Positions 41,231 through 50,360 of a DNA stretch of 64,000 bases are shown here, one piece after another. Below the pieces are notes generated by a model that was not told the DNA's origin, made no database searches, and saw nothing but the letters and a program-made list of their open reading frames with translations. The DNA lies in assembly GCF_001592875.1 (NCBI RefSeq), contig NZ_LSOF01000005.1, positions 288,361-352,360 of the forward strand, read 5' to 3'. Source of the stretch: Pseudomonas sp. BMS12 (lineage in GTDB: Bacteria > Pseudomonadota > Gammaproteobacteria > Pseudomonadales > Pseudomonadaceae). Position numbers and translations under genes: made by a program. Position 1 is the first letter of the stretch; every line of letters starts with the position of its first letter.

Positions 41231-42813
41231 GAGAGTTCACCCGGCAGGCTGTAGCACTGGCGCCAGAGCGCCAGGTAGCGTTGTTGTTGTTCGTCCCAGC
41301 GTGCGTCGCTCCAGCCCAGGCGCGGCTGGCACAGGGTGCGGATGCATGGCAGTTCGGCCTCGGCGCCACCCGGCAGCAGCAGACCAATGCGGGTGCGGCG
41401 TAGCAGCAGGTCGTCCAGCTGCAGCACCAGCTCATCGTCGCAAGCCAGGGCCAGTTCGGCCCAGAGCGTGGCGCTGGCGCCGATGCACTCGCTGCCCAGC
41501 TCGCCGATTAGCTCGGCCAGGCGCGGCAACGTTCGACCATGACGGCCGGCCAGGCGCCGCTGCTGGCTCAGACACAGGCCCGGCAGCACGACCTGTGGCA
41601 GCGTTGGGAAAACCGCCTGGCCGACATCCGTCACCTCGCGCCCTAGCATGGGCGCGCAGGCGCGCAGCACCTCCAGCGCCAGCAGGCGGAAGGTGGTCAG
41701 CTTGCCGCCGGCCAGGGTCACACAGCCGGGTTCGATCCACAGGGCATGCTCGCGTTTCTCGTCCGACGGCTTCTTGCCGGAGCTTTCGCCCTCACTGACC
41801 ACAGGGCGCACACCGGCCCAGGTGGACAGCACATCGGCGCGCCTGACGCCAGCCTGGGGAAACACGCGGGCGCAGGCCGCCAGCAGGTAATCCACCTCCT
41901 CGGCGGTGATCCGTGCATCGCGGTTCAGCGCCTCGCCATGGTCCAGATCCGTGGTGCCAATCACCGTGGCGCCTTCCCAGGGGAAGACGAACACCGGGCG
42001 CTTGTCCTCGGGGTGCATAAAGCTGATGGCCTGGGCCACCGGCAGGCGCCAGGCTGGCAACAGCAGGTGGCTACCGCGCAGCGGGCGGATATGTTCCAGG
42101 CCCACTTTCTGGCGCAGCTCATCGGCCCAGGCGCCGGTGGCCTGGGCCACGGCGCGGGCGCGGAAGCTGAAGCGCCGGCCGCTTTCGCTGTCCTCGGCGA
42201 TCAGGCCGCTCACCCGTTCGCCATCGCGGCTCAGCTCGACCACGCGCAGGCCGTTGAGCGCCTCGCCACCCTCGGCCCGCGCCTCGCCGAGCACACGCAT
42301 GACCAGGCGGGCATCGTCGGTGACGGCATCGGTAAACAGGGTGCCACCGAGCAGCTCGGTGTCGTTCAGCCCTGGCGCCAGGTAACGCAGTTCGCCTGCC
42401 GGGTGGTAGTGGTGCAGGCGTTGGCCGGCCAGGGCGTCGTAGACGCCAAGCAGGCCACCGAACACCTTGGGCCCGGGAAACTTGCCACGGTAATGCGGGA
42501 ACAGGAACGGCAGCGCATCGACCAGCCCCGGCGCCTCGCCGAGCAGGCGCTGGCGCTCGCGCACCGAGTCGCGGGTCAGGCCCAGCTGGCCCTTGGCGAT
42601 ATAGCGCAGGCCGCCATGGACCATCTTCGACGAGCGGCTGGAGGTGCCCCAGGCGAAGTCGCGCTGCTCAAGCAGCAGGCAGCTCCAGCCACGCCGGGCC
42701 GCCTCGCGCAGGATGCCGGCGCCGCTGATGCCGCCGCCGATCACTATCAGGTCCCAGTCGCGCGCCGCCAGCTCGGGCAGCGCCGTCTCACGCCAGGCGG
42801 CGTTCCAGGCCAT
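41227..42813 (-). CDS. Glycerol-3-phosphate dehydrogenase/oxidase, GlpD-like
   Basis: 528 residues from the ATG at 42813. FAD-binding [17 protein letters not shown] (near 26-42), [20 protein letters not shown] with the HGG loop, and a conserved [15 protein letters not shown] segment match aerobic FAD glycerol-3-phosphate dehydrogenases. Product would be dihydroxyacetone phosphate, electrons going to quinone. It is a second GlpD-like enzyme, not in a glp operon: upstream by one base is an alkyl-DHAP-synthase-like flavoprotein, downstream an FGGY kinase. This context suggests feeding DHAP into lipid-related chemistry, which is inference. Confidence 0.9.
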   Translation of the reverse strand: MAWNAAWRETALPELAARDWDLIVIGGGISGAGILREAARRGWSCLLLEQRDFAWGTSSRSSKMVHGGLRYIAKGQLGLTRDSVRERQRLLGEAPGLVDALPFLFPHYRGKFPGPKVFGGLLGVYDALAGQRLHHYHPAGELRYLAPGLNDTELLGGTLFTDAVTDDARLVMRVLGEARAEGGEALNGLRVVELSRDGERVSGLIAEDSESGRRFSFRARAVAQATGAWADELRQKVGLEHIRPLRGSHLLLPAWRLPVAQAISFMHPEDKRPVFVFPWEGATVIGTTDLDHGEALNRDARITAEEVDYLLAACARVFPQAGVRRADVLSTWAGVRPVVSEGESSGKKPSDEKREHALWIEPGCVTLAGGKLTTFRLLALEVLRACAPMLGREVTDVGQAVFPTLPQVVLPGLCLSQQRRLAGRHGRTLPRLAELIGELGSECIGASATLWAELALACDDELVLQLDDLLLRRTRIGLLLPGGAEAELPCIRTLCQPRLGWSDARWDEQQQRYLALWRQCYSLPGELS

Positions 42814-42814
42814 T

Positions 42815-44413
42815 TCAGTCTTCCAGGAGGACGCCGGGGGCCAAACGCTGCGCCGGATCGAAGTGCTGCGCCATGGCCTTGAGCGCCGCCATGCCAAGTT
42901 CACCTTTCTCCGCCGCCAGGTAGGGCGCGTGATCACGACCGACGCCGTGCTGGTGGCTGATGGTGCCGCGGTTGGCGGCGATGGTCCGGCTGGCGGCCTG
43001 TTTGAGCTTGGTCCAACGCGCCAGCGTCACGTCGTAGCTGCTGCCCGGACGGAATACGTAGGTGGTATAGATGCTCGAGCCCTGGCCGTAGACATGTGAC
43101 AGGTGGGTGAACACATGGCCCCGCTCACCCTCGTCCGCCAGCCCCAGGCGCAGGTTGGCCTCGACCTGGTTCAGCAGGTGGTCGACGTTGCTCCAGTCGG
43201 TGGCCGTTTCCAGGGTATCCACTGCGTAGCCGGCCTCCCACAGGCCATGGCGCAGATAGGGGAAGCGGAAGCGGTTCTCCGCCCACTTCTTGCCCAGCAG
43301 GGTGCCAGTGAATACGCCGCCAAAGCTCTTAAGCAGCTTCTTCGCCTGCTTCACCGACAGCGCATTCTGGCTGCGGTTACCGGTGACACCGAAGGTCAGC
43401 ATGCATTTACCGGCGCGAGCGCCACGCAGGGCCAGGTACTTCTCCAGCCAGGCGATCTGCTCGGGATGGCCGGCCAGGGCCAGCTGGGTCTCGGTCTCGA
43501 TGGCGTTGGACAGGCGCAGCATCGACAACGGAATGCGCGCCTGCACCAGGGCGCGGATGCCGGCCAACGCCTGCGGCCAGCTGGGCAGAAACACGGCGAA
43601 GAACTTCTCCTGCTCGGCCAGTTTGGTCACACGCACCTTGACCTCGGAGATCACGCCGAAGCGGCCCTCGCTGCCGAGGATCAACTCGCGCAGGTCTGGA
43701 CCGGCGGCCGACGCCGGGAAGGTCGGAATATCAAGGGCGCCGGCAAAAGTCTCGACCTTGCCGCCAGCGAACAGCTGCTCGATGCGCCCATAGCGCAGCG
43801 ACTGCTGGCCACTGGAGCGGCTGGCAACCCAGCCACCGAGGGTGGACAGCTCCCAGGACTGCGGAAAGTGGCCGAGGGTATAGCCACGTGCGCGCAGCTG
43901 CGCCTCCACCTGCGGACCGTTGGCGCCAGGGCCGAAGGTAGCGATCTGGCTCTGTTCGTCGAGGTCGAGCAGCTGGGTCATGCGCTCCAGCGACAGGGTC
44001 AGCACCGGCCTGGCCGATTCGACCGGGTTGATGTGCCCCGCCACAGAGGTACCACCACCGTAGGGGATGACGATGGCGTCCTGCTGCTCGGCCCAGGCCA
44101 GCAGCTCGCGGATCTGCGCGGCGGTCTCCGGCAGGGCGACGCCGTCGGGGAACACGCCGAAGTCGCCGGAGCGCATGGCCAGCCAATCCGGCAGGCTCTG
44201 GCCGCGGGCGTGGCGCACGCGCACCTCGGCATCGACGCTGACCAGCGGATGACGCAGGCTCAGGCGCGTTTCGGGTACTCGAGCCAGCACCTGCTCCAGA
44301 CTGGCGTCCGCCAGGCGCTGTCCGGCGCCAACCAGCTGCTCCAGGAATGCCGCGCCGTGCGCCGGCAGCTCCACCACGGTGGCCTCATCGCCCCATCCGT
44401 TCCAACGTCGCAT
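42815..44413 (-). CDS. FAD-binding oxidase similar to alkyl-dihydroxyacetonephosphate synthase
   Basis: 532 residues from the ATG at 44413 (GGGAG upstream; a GTG at 44425 is possible). It has a PCMH-type FAD domain (VIPYGGGTSVAGH, then GHFPQSWELSTLGGWVASRSSGQQSLRYG) and a C-terminal region with SHVYGQGSSIYTTYVF and SHQHGVGRDHAPYL, which resembles the AGPS family that swaps an acyl for an alkyl chain on DHAP. D-lactate or glycolate-type oxidases are alternatives within the same superfamily. First gene of the operon, divergent from an AraC regulator. Confidence 0.85.
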   Translation of the reverse strand: MRRWNGWGDEATVVELPAHGAAFLEQLVGAGQRLADASLEQVLARVPETRLSLRHPLVSVDAEVRVRHARGQSLPDWLAMRSGDFGVFPDGVALPETAAQIRELLAWAEQQDAIVIPYGGGTSVAGHINPVESARPVLTLSLERMTQLLDLDEQSQIATFGPGANGPQVEAQLRARGYTLGHFPQSWELSTLGGWVASRSSGQQSLRYGRIEQLFAGGKVETFAGALDIPTFPASAAGPDLRELILGSEGRFGVISEVKVRVTKLAEQEKFFAVFLPSWPQALAGIRALVQARIPLSMLRLSNAIETETQLALAGHPEQIAWLEKYLALRGARAGKCMLTFGVTGNRSQNALSVKQAKKLLKSFGGVFTGTLLGKKWAENRFRFPYLRHGLWEAGYAVDTLETATDWSNVDHLLNQVEANLRLGLADEGERGHVFTHLSHVYGQGSSIYTTYVFRPGSSYDVTLARWTKLKQAASRTIAANRGTISHQHGVGRDHAPYLAAEKGELGMAALKAMAQHFDPAQRLAPGVLLED

Positions 44414-44537
44414 GCTTGCTCCCACCTATTCCGGTCGATCTCGATGGCTGCCTATACTAGCCAGCCGCCAGGCCTGGTCACTGTCGAATCAGGCCAGCGT
44501 CTATCGCCAATCAAGCCAAGCAGAACAACAAGAACAG

Positions 44538-45569
44538 ATGCTGACTCTCGGCTATACCTCCGTCCCCGCTCTACTCAAGTACCTGCGCCATGCCGAACAC
44601 CTCGGCCTGGATCTGGCCGCCGCGCGCACCGCTGCTGGCGTAACCCTGGAAGACCTGGCCGACAACGGCCGACGCATCCCCAGCGAGATGCACGAGCGCC
44701 TGCTGGCGCACCTGATGGAAGTTTCCGGCGACCCATTGTTCGGCCTGCATTCGGCGCGCTATGTGCAGCCGGGCTCCTGGAGCGTACTCGGCTACATCAC
44801 CATGAACTGCGCCACCCTGGGCGAAGCCATGAGCCGCATCGTGCCTTATGAAAAGCTGGTCGGTGACATGGGTACCAGCCGCCTGGAGCCGGTCGGCGAC
44901 CATATACGACTGATCTGGAACTGCCGCCACGAGAGCCCGGAGATTCGCCGGCATATGGTGGAGAACGTGCTGGCGTCCTGGATGCTCTATGCCCGCTGGA
45001 TAGCGGACATGGACAGGTCGCCGCGCGAGGTGTGGTTCGAGCACGACCGCCCCAGCGAGGCGACACAGGAAGATTACGAGGAAGTCTTCGGCTGCCCGGT
45101 ACGCTTCGGCCAGCCCTGCAACGCACTGCTGGTGCCATTCGACTACCTGGCTATTCCCCTGCGCCAGGCCGACGCCAACCTGCTGCGCACCCTGGAAGAA
45201 CACGCGCTGACCATGATGGCTGGCCTGGACAGCGACGAGCCGCTGCCGGTGCGAGTCAAGAATGCCCTGCGCCTGCTGCTCAAGGACGGCCTGCCACGCA
45301 AGGAGAAGGTCGCCGAAAAATTCCACATGACGGTGCGCACCCTGCAGCGCCACCTGCAGCAGGCCGGTACCAGCTATCAGGAAATCCTCGACCAGCTGCG
45401 CCAGGAGCTGGCCGAGCACTATCTGCTGCGCAGCAACCTGCCGATCCAAGACATCGCCACCTATCTCGGCTTTACCGAATCACGCTCCTTCCACCGCAGT
45501 TTCAAGTCCTGGACAGGCATGACGCCCGGTGCATTTCGCGAGCAGTGCCAAAATGCCAGCACAGATTGA
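44538..45569 (+). CDS. AraC-family regulator
   Basis: 343 residues: an N-terminal effector domain of the Arabinose_bd type (about 20-210; SWSVLGYITMNCATLGEA) and a C-terminal pair of helix-turn-helix motifs (VAEKFHMTVRTLQRHLQQAG and IATYLGFTESRSFHRSFKSW) ending GMTPGAFREQ. ATG at 44538 was chosen; the frame before it crosses the divergent promoter. It is transcribed away from the flavoprotein/glycerol operon and likely controls it. The psl-like operon begins 145 bases downstream, but nothing shows that this protein regulates it. Confidence 0.9.
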   Translation: MLTLGYTSVPALLKYLRHAEHLGLDLAAARTAAGVTLEDLADNGRRIPSEMHERLLAHLMEVSGDPLFGLHSARYVQPGSWSVLGYITMNCATLGEAMSRIVPYEKLVGDMGTSRLEPVGDHIRLIWNCRHESPEIRRHMVENVLASWMLYARWIADMDRSPREVWFEHDRPSEATQEDYEEVFGCPVRFGQPCNALLVPFDYLAIPLRQADANLLRTLEEHALTMMAGLDSDEPLPVRVKNALRLLLKDGLPRKEKVAEKFHMTVRTLQRHLQQAGTSYQEILDQLRQELAEHYLLRSNLPIQDIATYLGFTESRSFHRSFKSWTGMTPGAFREQCQNASTD

Positions 45570-45678
45570 TTGCCTGCTCCGGATGCCTATGGTCAAATCG
45601 ACATAAAGCCGGCGCACATCATTACAACCATAAAGTTGTCGCCAAATAATTGACTAATATGCCGAATATTGATTCGAG

Positions 45679-45714
45679 CTCATCGGGCTACCGACGAGCC
45701 ATCCGGGGGAGCTT
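45679..45714 (+). promoter_or_regulatory. pslA leader hairpin and ribosome binding site
   Basis: CTCATCGG (45679-45686) and CCGACGAG (45691-45698) form an 8-bp stem with one mismatch; AGCT at 45677-45680 can also pair with AGCT at 45710-45713, next to GGGGGAG (45705-45711). The GGA in the ribosome binding site is a potential RsmA contact. Known: RsmA blocks pslA translation in P. aeruginosa by such a site. Its use here is inference. Confidence 0.5.
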
Positions 45715-47151
45715 TTGCGTCCGCAGTCGATCGAAAGCCAGCTCATCAACAAGCCTGGCTTCATTCAGTATTTCGTCGCATTCACCCGCCTGCTGCACGG
45801 TTTCACCGCCGTGCTGCCAGGCTTGCTGTTGATCTGGTGGCTACACGACGGGGCCGGCGAGCAGGGTGAGTACTACACCGCGCTGATGCTCTTCTTCGCG
45901 CTGATCACGGTATTGCTGTTCCAGACCTTCGGCGTCTATAGCGAAGAGCTGTTCAGCAATCTGCTGCGCTTTCGCCTGACGCTGTTCTGCTGGCTCGCCG
46001 CGTTCTCCATGCTGGTGTTCATGCACCAGGCTCTGGGCCTGTTCGGTCTGGTGTCCAATCGGCAACTGCTGATCTGGTTCAGCGCCAGTCTCGTATTGTT
46101 TGGCGCCGAACGCCTGTTGCTGCTGCTGATATTGCGCACATTGACCCGCCAGGGCCGCCACCTGCAGAACGCCGTGATTCTGGGCGGCACGGAGAACGGC
46201 ATCCGTATCGCCGAGTACCTGAGCCGCAATGGTGACATCCGCATGGGCTTGCTCGGTTTCATCGACGACCGGGTCAAGCGCAGCAGTAAAGAAATCGCCG
46301 GGCTACCACTGCTGGGCGACTCCAAAGCCCTGGAACAGATGATCCGCAACGAGCAGGTTCAGCAAGTCCTAGTCGCTCTGCCCTGGACAGCGGAGAACCG
46401 CATCGGCCAACTGGTCGGCCGCCTGCGCAAACTGCCGGTCAGTGTCCTGCTGGTGCCGGACATGCTCGCCCTGCGCCACTCGCACAACCGCATCACCGAG
46501 ATTGCCGGTCTACCGATGTTCAACGCCTCACAGCTGCCGTTACGCGGCTGGTCGCCACTGATCAAACGCCTCGAAGATCTGATCCTGGCCGGCCTCGCCC
46601 TGTTATTGCTGGCACCTCTGATGCTGTTGCTGGCCATCGCCATCAAGCTCGACTCGCCAGGCCCGGTGCTGTTCCGGCAGAAGCGCTACGGCTACAACAA
46701 CCGCCTGATCGAGGTCTACAAGTTCCGCTCGATGTACCACCGCATGGCCGATGCCAATGCCGAGCGCCAGACCACCCGTGGCGACGCGCGCATCACCCGC
46801 ATCGGCGCCTTCATCCGCCGTACCAGCCTGGACGAGCTGCCGCAGCTGTTCAACGTGCTGTTCGGCAGCATGTCGATGGTCGGGCCTCGCCCCCATGCCA
46901 CCGCCACCAAGGCCGCCGGCATTCTCTTTGAAGAGGCGGTGGAGACCTACAGTGCTCGACACAGAGTCAAACCCGGCATTACCGGCTGGGCCCAGGTCAA
47001 CGGTTACCGTGGCGAAACCGACACCCTGGAAAAGATCGAAAAGCGCGTCGAATTCGACCTCGAATACATTGAAAACTGGTCGGTGTGGTTCGATCTCTAC
47101 ATCCTTTTCCGCACCATACCGGCCGTGATTTTCACCAAGGAAGCCTACTGA
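45715..47151 (+). CDS. pslA: Polyprenyl glycosylphosphotransferase PslA
   Basis: Initiates Psl-type exopolysaccharide synthesis by loading a hexose-1-phosphate on undecaprenyl phosphate. 478 residues: four N-terminal membrane helices, a central CoA-binding-like domain (AVILGGTENGIRIAEYL), a further membrane helix near 290-310, and the bacterial sugar transferase domain (GPVLFRQKRYGYNN, KFRSMY, RRTSLDELPQLFNVL, SMVGPRP). The start is TTG at 45715 with GGGGG five bases upstream; no ATG or GTG exists in frame before the family similarity begins. First gene of the eleven-gene operon plus acyltransferase. WcaJ/GumD are close relatives; operon order decides for PslA. Confidence 0.92.
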   Translation: MRPQSIESQLINKPGFIQYFVAFTRLLHGFTAVLPGLLLIWWLHDGAGEQGEYYTALMLFFALITVLLFQTFGVYSEELFSNLLRFRLTLFCWLAAFSMLVFMHQALGLFGLVSNRQLLIWFSASLVLFGAERLLLLLILRTLTRQGRHLQNAVILGGTENGIRIAEYLSRNGDIRMGLLGFIDDRVKRSSKEIAGLPLLGDSKALEQMIRNEQVQQVLVALPWTAENRIGQLVGRLRKLPVSVLLVPDMLALRHSHNRITEIAGLPMFNASQLPLRGWSPLIKRLEDLILAGLALLLLAPLMLLLAIAIKLDSPGPVLFRQKRYGYNNRLIEVYKFRSMYHRMADANAERQTTRGDARITRIGAFIRRTSLDELPQLFNVLFGSMSMVGPRPHATATKAAGILFEEAVETYSARHRVKPGITGWAQVNGYRGETDTLEKIEKRVEFDLEYIENWSVWFDLYILFRTIPAVIFTKEAY

Positions 47152-48608
47152 TGAGCGCCCTGATTCCCTGCATCATCGCTGGCGGAGCCGGCACCCGCCT
47201 GTGGCCGGTATCGCGCGAGGCGCGGCCCAAGCCCTTCATGCGCCTGGCCGACGGCCAAAGCCTGCTGCAGAAGACCTTTCTGCGTGCCACGCGCCTGGCC
47301 GATGTACAGCGGGTGATCACGGTGACCAACCGCGAGCTGCTGTTCACCACCCTGGACGACTACCGTGAGATCAACGCCCGCGGGCTCGCGCTGGATCTGC
47401 TGCTCGAACCCTGCGGCCGCAATACTGCTCCGGCCATTGCCGTGGCGGCATTGCATGCCCAGCGCATGTATGGCGACGACAGCCAGCTACTGGTGCTGCC
47501 GGCCGATCATCTGATTCAGGACGAACAGGCATTCGCTGCCGCCGTCACGACTGCCCGCCAACTGGCGGCCATGGGCCGACTGGTGACCTTCGGCATCCAG
47601 CCGACCCGCGCCGAAACCGGTTACGGCTATATCGAGACCGGTGCTGCATTGACTGAAGGCGGCCAGGAGGTCGCCCGTTTTGTCGAGAAACCAGACGCTG
47701 CTAGCGCCCAGCAATACCTCGACGGCGGTCGCCATTTGTGGAACGCCGGCATGTTCTGCCTGCAGGTGGATTGTTTGCTGGATGAACTGCAGCGCTGCGC
47801 TCCCGAGGTGCTGGAAGCGGCCCGTGCCAGTCTCGACGCCAGCCAGTCGCTGCAAGGCAAGGAATGCCTGCAGTGCGAGCTGGATCGCAATGAGTTCGCC
47901 CAGGCCCCGAATATCTCCATCGACTACGCCCTGATGGAGCGCTCGCGCAAAGTGGCCGTGGTGCCCTGCGCCATTGGCTGGAACGACATCGGCTCCTGGC
48001 TCACCCTGCGCGAACTGCTGCCCAGTGACGCCCAGGGCAATCAGGTCCGCGGTGAAGTCATCCTGCACGACGTGAACAACTGCTATATCGACAGCCCCGA
48101 GCGCCTGGTGGGTGCCGTCGGCGTGCAGGACCTGATCGTGGTGGACACTCCCGACGCCCTGCTGATCGCCGACGCCCAGCGCAGCCAGGACGTCAAACAC
48201 ATAGTCGCGGAGCTGAAGCTGCGCGGCCATGAGGCCTATCGCCTGCACCGCACGGTCAGTCGCCCCTGGGGTAGCTACAGCGTTATCGAGGAAGGCCCGC
48301 GCTTCAAGATCAAGCGCATCGTCGTACGCCCCGGTGCCGCCCTGTCGTTGCAGATGCACCATCACCGTAGCGAACACTGGATAGTCGTCAGCGGTATGGC
48401 CCGCGTGGTCAACGGCGAACAGGATTTCCTCCTCGACACCAACCAGTCGACCTTCATTCCCGCCGGTCACAGCCACCGCCTGAGCAATCCCGGGGTCATC
48501 GACCTGGTGATGATCGAGGTGCAGAGCGGCGAGTACCTGGGCGAGGATGACATCGTCCGCTTCGAAGACATCTATGGCCGCACCGCCGATAGTGAGCCAC
48601 GTCCCTGA
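47151..48608 (+). CDS. pslB: Mannose-1-phosphate guanylyltransferase/mannose-6-phosphate isomerase PslB
   Basis: Bifunctional enzyme making GDP-mannose. 485 residues: the pyrophosphorylase domain has GGAGTRLWPVSREARPKPF (near 11-29) and FVEKPD; the C-terminal type II isomerase domain has RPWGSY, LQMHHHRSEHWIVVSG and PAGHSHRLSNPG, the zinc-binding cupin. Its ATG overlaps the pslA stop (TGATG). AlgA and WbpW are paralogues with the same activity; position second in the psl order decides the name. Confidence 0.93.
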   Translation: MSALIPCIIAGGAGTRLWPVSREARPKPFMRLADGQSLLQKTFLRATRLADVQRVITVTNRELLFTTLDDYREINARGLALDLLLEPCGRNTAPAIAVAALHAQRMYGDDSQLLVLPADHLIQDEQAFAAAVTTARQLAAMGRLVTFGIQPTRAETGYGYIETGAALTEGGQEVARFVEKPDAASAQQYLDGGRHLWNAGMFCLQVDCLLDELQRCAPEVLEAARASLDASQSLQGKECLQCELDRNEFAQAPNISIDYALMERSRKVAVVPCAIGWNDIGSWLTLRELLPSDAQGNQVRGEVILHDVNNCYIDSPERLVGAVGVQDLIVVDTPDALLIADAQRSQDVKHIVAELKLRGHEAYRLHRTVSRPWGSYSVIEEGPRFKIKRIVVRPGAALSLQMHHHRSEHWIVVSGMARVVNGEQDFLLDTNQSTFIPAGHSHRLSNPGVIDLVMIEVQSGEYLGEDDIVRFEDIYGRTADSEPRP

Positions 48609-49519
48609 TGCGCACCGCCCTGATCATCCCGACCCGCAATGCCGGCCCGCATCTGGACCGGCTGTTGCCGGCGCTGGCCAGCCAGAGCCTGCAGCCAGAC
48701 CAGTTCCTGGTGGTCGACAGCAGCTCCAGCGACGACAGCGTTGCGCGCCTGCGCGCGTTCGGCGCACGGGTCGAAGTGATCCCGGCCAGCCAGTTCAACC
48801 ATGGCGGCACCCGTCAGTGGGCCAGCCAGCAGGTCGATGCCGACATACTGATCTACCTGACCCAGGACGCCATCCCGGCCAACCCGCAGGCGCTGGCCAA
48901 GCTGCGTGACGAGCTGCTGGCCGAGCCCGACATCAGCGTGGCCTACGGTCGCCAGTTGCCGCACCCGCAGGCCGGACTGCTGGCCAGCCAGGCGCGGCGT
49001 TTCAACTACCCCGCCGAAGGCCGCACCAAGCGCCTGGCTGATGCCGCCGAGCTGGGCATCAAGACCTGCTTCAGCTCGGACTCCTTCGCCGCCTACCGGC
49101 GCAGTGCCCTCGAAGCCGTTGGCGGTTTCCCCATGGACGTGATCGGTAGCGAAGATGCTTACGTGGCCGGCAAGTTGCTGCTGGCCGGCCACGCCGTACG
49201 CTACGCCGCCAGCGCCTGTGTGGAGCACTCCCACGACTACCGCCTGCTGGAAGAATTCCGCCGCTACTTCGACATCGGCACCTTTTACGGCCGCGAGCGC
49301 TGGATCGCCGAGACCTTTGGCCGTGCCGGCGGCGAGGGCAAACGCTATCTGCTCGCGGAACTCTCGGCCCTGCGTACCGCCGGCGCTCTCTGGCGGCTGC
49401 CCGAAGTGCTGTTGCGCAGCGCCCTCAAACTGCTCGGCTACAAGCTCGGCTATCACGGCCAGGCGCTGCCACGCCCCCTGAAACGACAACTCAGCATGTT
49501 CGCTGGCTACTGGAGCTGA
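48608..49519 (+). CDS. pslC: Family 2 glycosyltransferase PslC
   Basis: 303 residues with a GT-A fold: LIIPTRNAGPHLDRLLPAL at the start, VVDSSSSDDS, and QDAIP in place of a DxD-type metal site, then SEDAYVAGKLLLAGHAV near 178-195. Rhamnosyltransferases of the RfbN/RmlX type look similar. Start overlaps the pslB stop (TGATG). In P. aeruginosa pslC is required for Psl; the sugar it adds is not deducible here. Confidence 0.88.
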   Translation: MRTALIIPTRNAGPHLDRLLPALASQSLQPDQFLVVDSSSSDDSVARLRAFGARVEVIPASQFNHGGTRQWASQQVDADILIYLTQDAIPANPQALAKLRDELLAEPDISVAYGRQLPHPQAGLLASQARRFNYPAEGRTKRLADAAELGIKTCFSSDSFAAYRRSALEAVGGFPMDVIGSEDAYVAGKLLLAGHAVRYAASACVEHSHDYRLLEEFRRYFDIGTFYGRERWIAETFGRAGGEGKRYLLAELSALRTAGALWRLPEVLLRSALKLLGYKLGYHGQALPRPLKRQLSMFAGYWS

Positions 49520-49522
49520 ATC

Positions 49523-50314
49523 ATGTCGCCCAACACCCTGTACCGACTGCTTTCCTGCGCCCTGCTTGTCTCCACGCTGGCGGCCTGCAGCACACCGGCC
49601 CGCGTGCACCTGCCCGATGACGAGGTGCTGGAGTACCGTCACCAGGAGCTTTACAAGCTCGCCGAGCTGCCACCGCCACAGGTGCGCATCCAGAGCGGTG
49701 ACACCCTGCGCATCGTGCGCGACGCTCAGGAACCGTCGGAAAAAGACGACATGACCCTGTTCGTGGTGCGTCCCGATGGTTATTTCTCCATCCCCTTCGT
49801 CGGCCTGATCAAGGCCGACGGCCGCACGCCCGAGGATGTAGCCAAGGAAGTCACCGGCAAACTGGCGAAGATCTATCGCCGCCCCAACGCCACGGTGAAT
49901 ATCGCCATTGCCCCAAGCAACAAGGTGTTCATCGGTGGTGCAGTGCCCAATGCCGCCTTTTTCGATCTGGTCGGCCATGCAACCCTGGAACAGGTTCTGC
50001 TGGCTTCCGGCGGCGTCCTGCCCTCTGCCGACAGCGACAACATCGCCCTGCTGCGCGCCGGCGACGACGGCAAGTACAAGCTGTATTTCTTCAGCCTGGC
50101 CAGCCTGCTTCAGGACAAGGAGCGCCCCATGGTCGCCATGCAGCGTGGCGACCTCATCTATGTGCCGCAGTCCAGCATCGGCAGCGCCGTCGAGGCGGTA
50201 GACATGTACTTCACCCGCCTGATTCCGATCAACAAGGCAGTCGGCCTTGGCTTCAACTACGACCTGAACCAGCAGGACGAAGTGAAAGTGATCCCTTACA
50301 ACCCAGTCCCCTAA
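49523..50314 (+). CDS. pslD: Polysaccharide export outer-membrane lipoprotein PslD (Wza family)
   Basis: 263 residues with a lipoprotein signal (lipobox LAAC at about 20-23) and a Poly_export domain (PPPQVRIQSGDTLRIVRD, RPDGYFSIPFVGLIKADGRTPEDV) followed by a SLBB domain (KVFIGGAVPNAAFFDLVG, LLASGGVLPSADSDN). It is shorter than Wza and probably lacks its full outer-membrane helix. It works with PslE to carry polymer across the periplasm. Confidence 0.92.
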   Translation: MSPNTLYRLLSCALLVSTLAACSTPARVHLPDDEVLEYRHQELYKLAELPPPQVRIQSGDTLRIVRDAQEPSEKDDMTLFVVRPDGYFSIPFVGLIKADGRTPEDVAKEVTGKLAKIYRRPNATVNIAIAPSNKVFIGGAVPNAAFFDLVGHATLEQVLLASGGVLPSADSDNIALLRAGDDGKYKLYFFSLASLLQDKERPMVAMQRGDLIYVPQSSIGSAVEAVDMYFTRLIPINKAVGLGFNYDLNQQDEVKVIPYNPVP

Positions 50315-50360
50315 TCGCCACGGCACCTCTTTTCAGTAGATATCAATCGAGAAAAATTTA

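Noticed and set aside
43103..44851. 582-codon plus-strand frame opposite the FAD oxidase and into araC
   Set aside because: Shadow frame; His/Gln/Gly-rich composition typical of antisense reading, crosses a promoter region.
45570..45714. Promoter hexamers before pslA (TTGTCG, TTGACT, TATGCC, TAATAT combinations)
   Set aside because: Several weak pairs with poor spacing are possible, and none is convincing enough to annotate.
48572..50326. 584-codon minus-strand frame across pslC and pslD
   Set aside because: Antisense of two well-supported genes; no domain or ribosome binding site.
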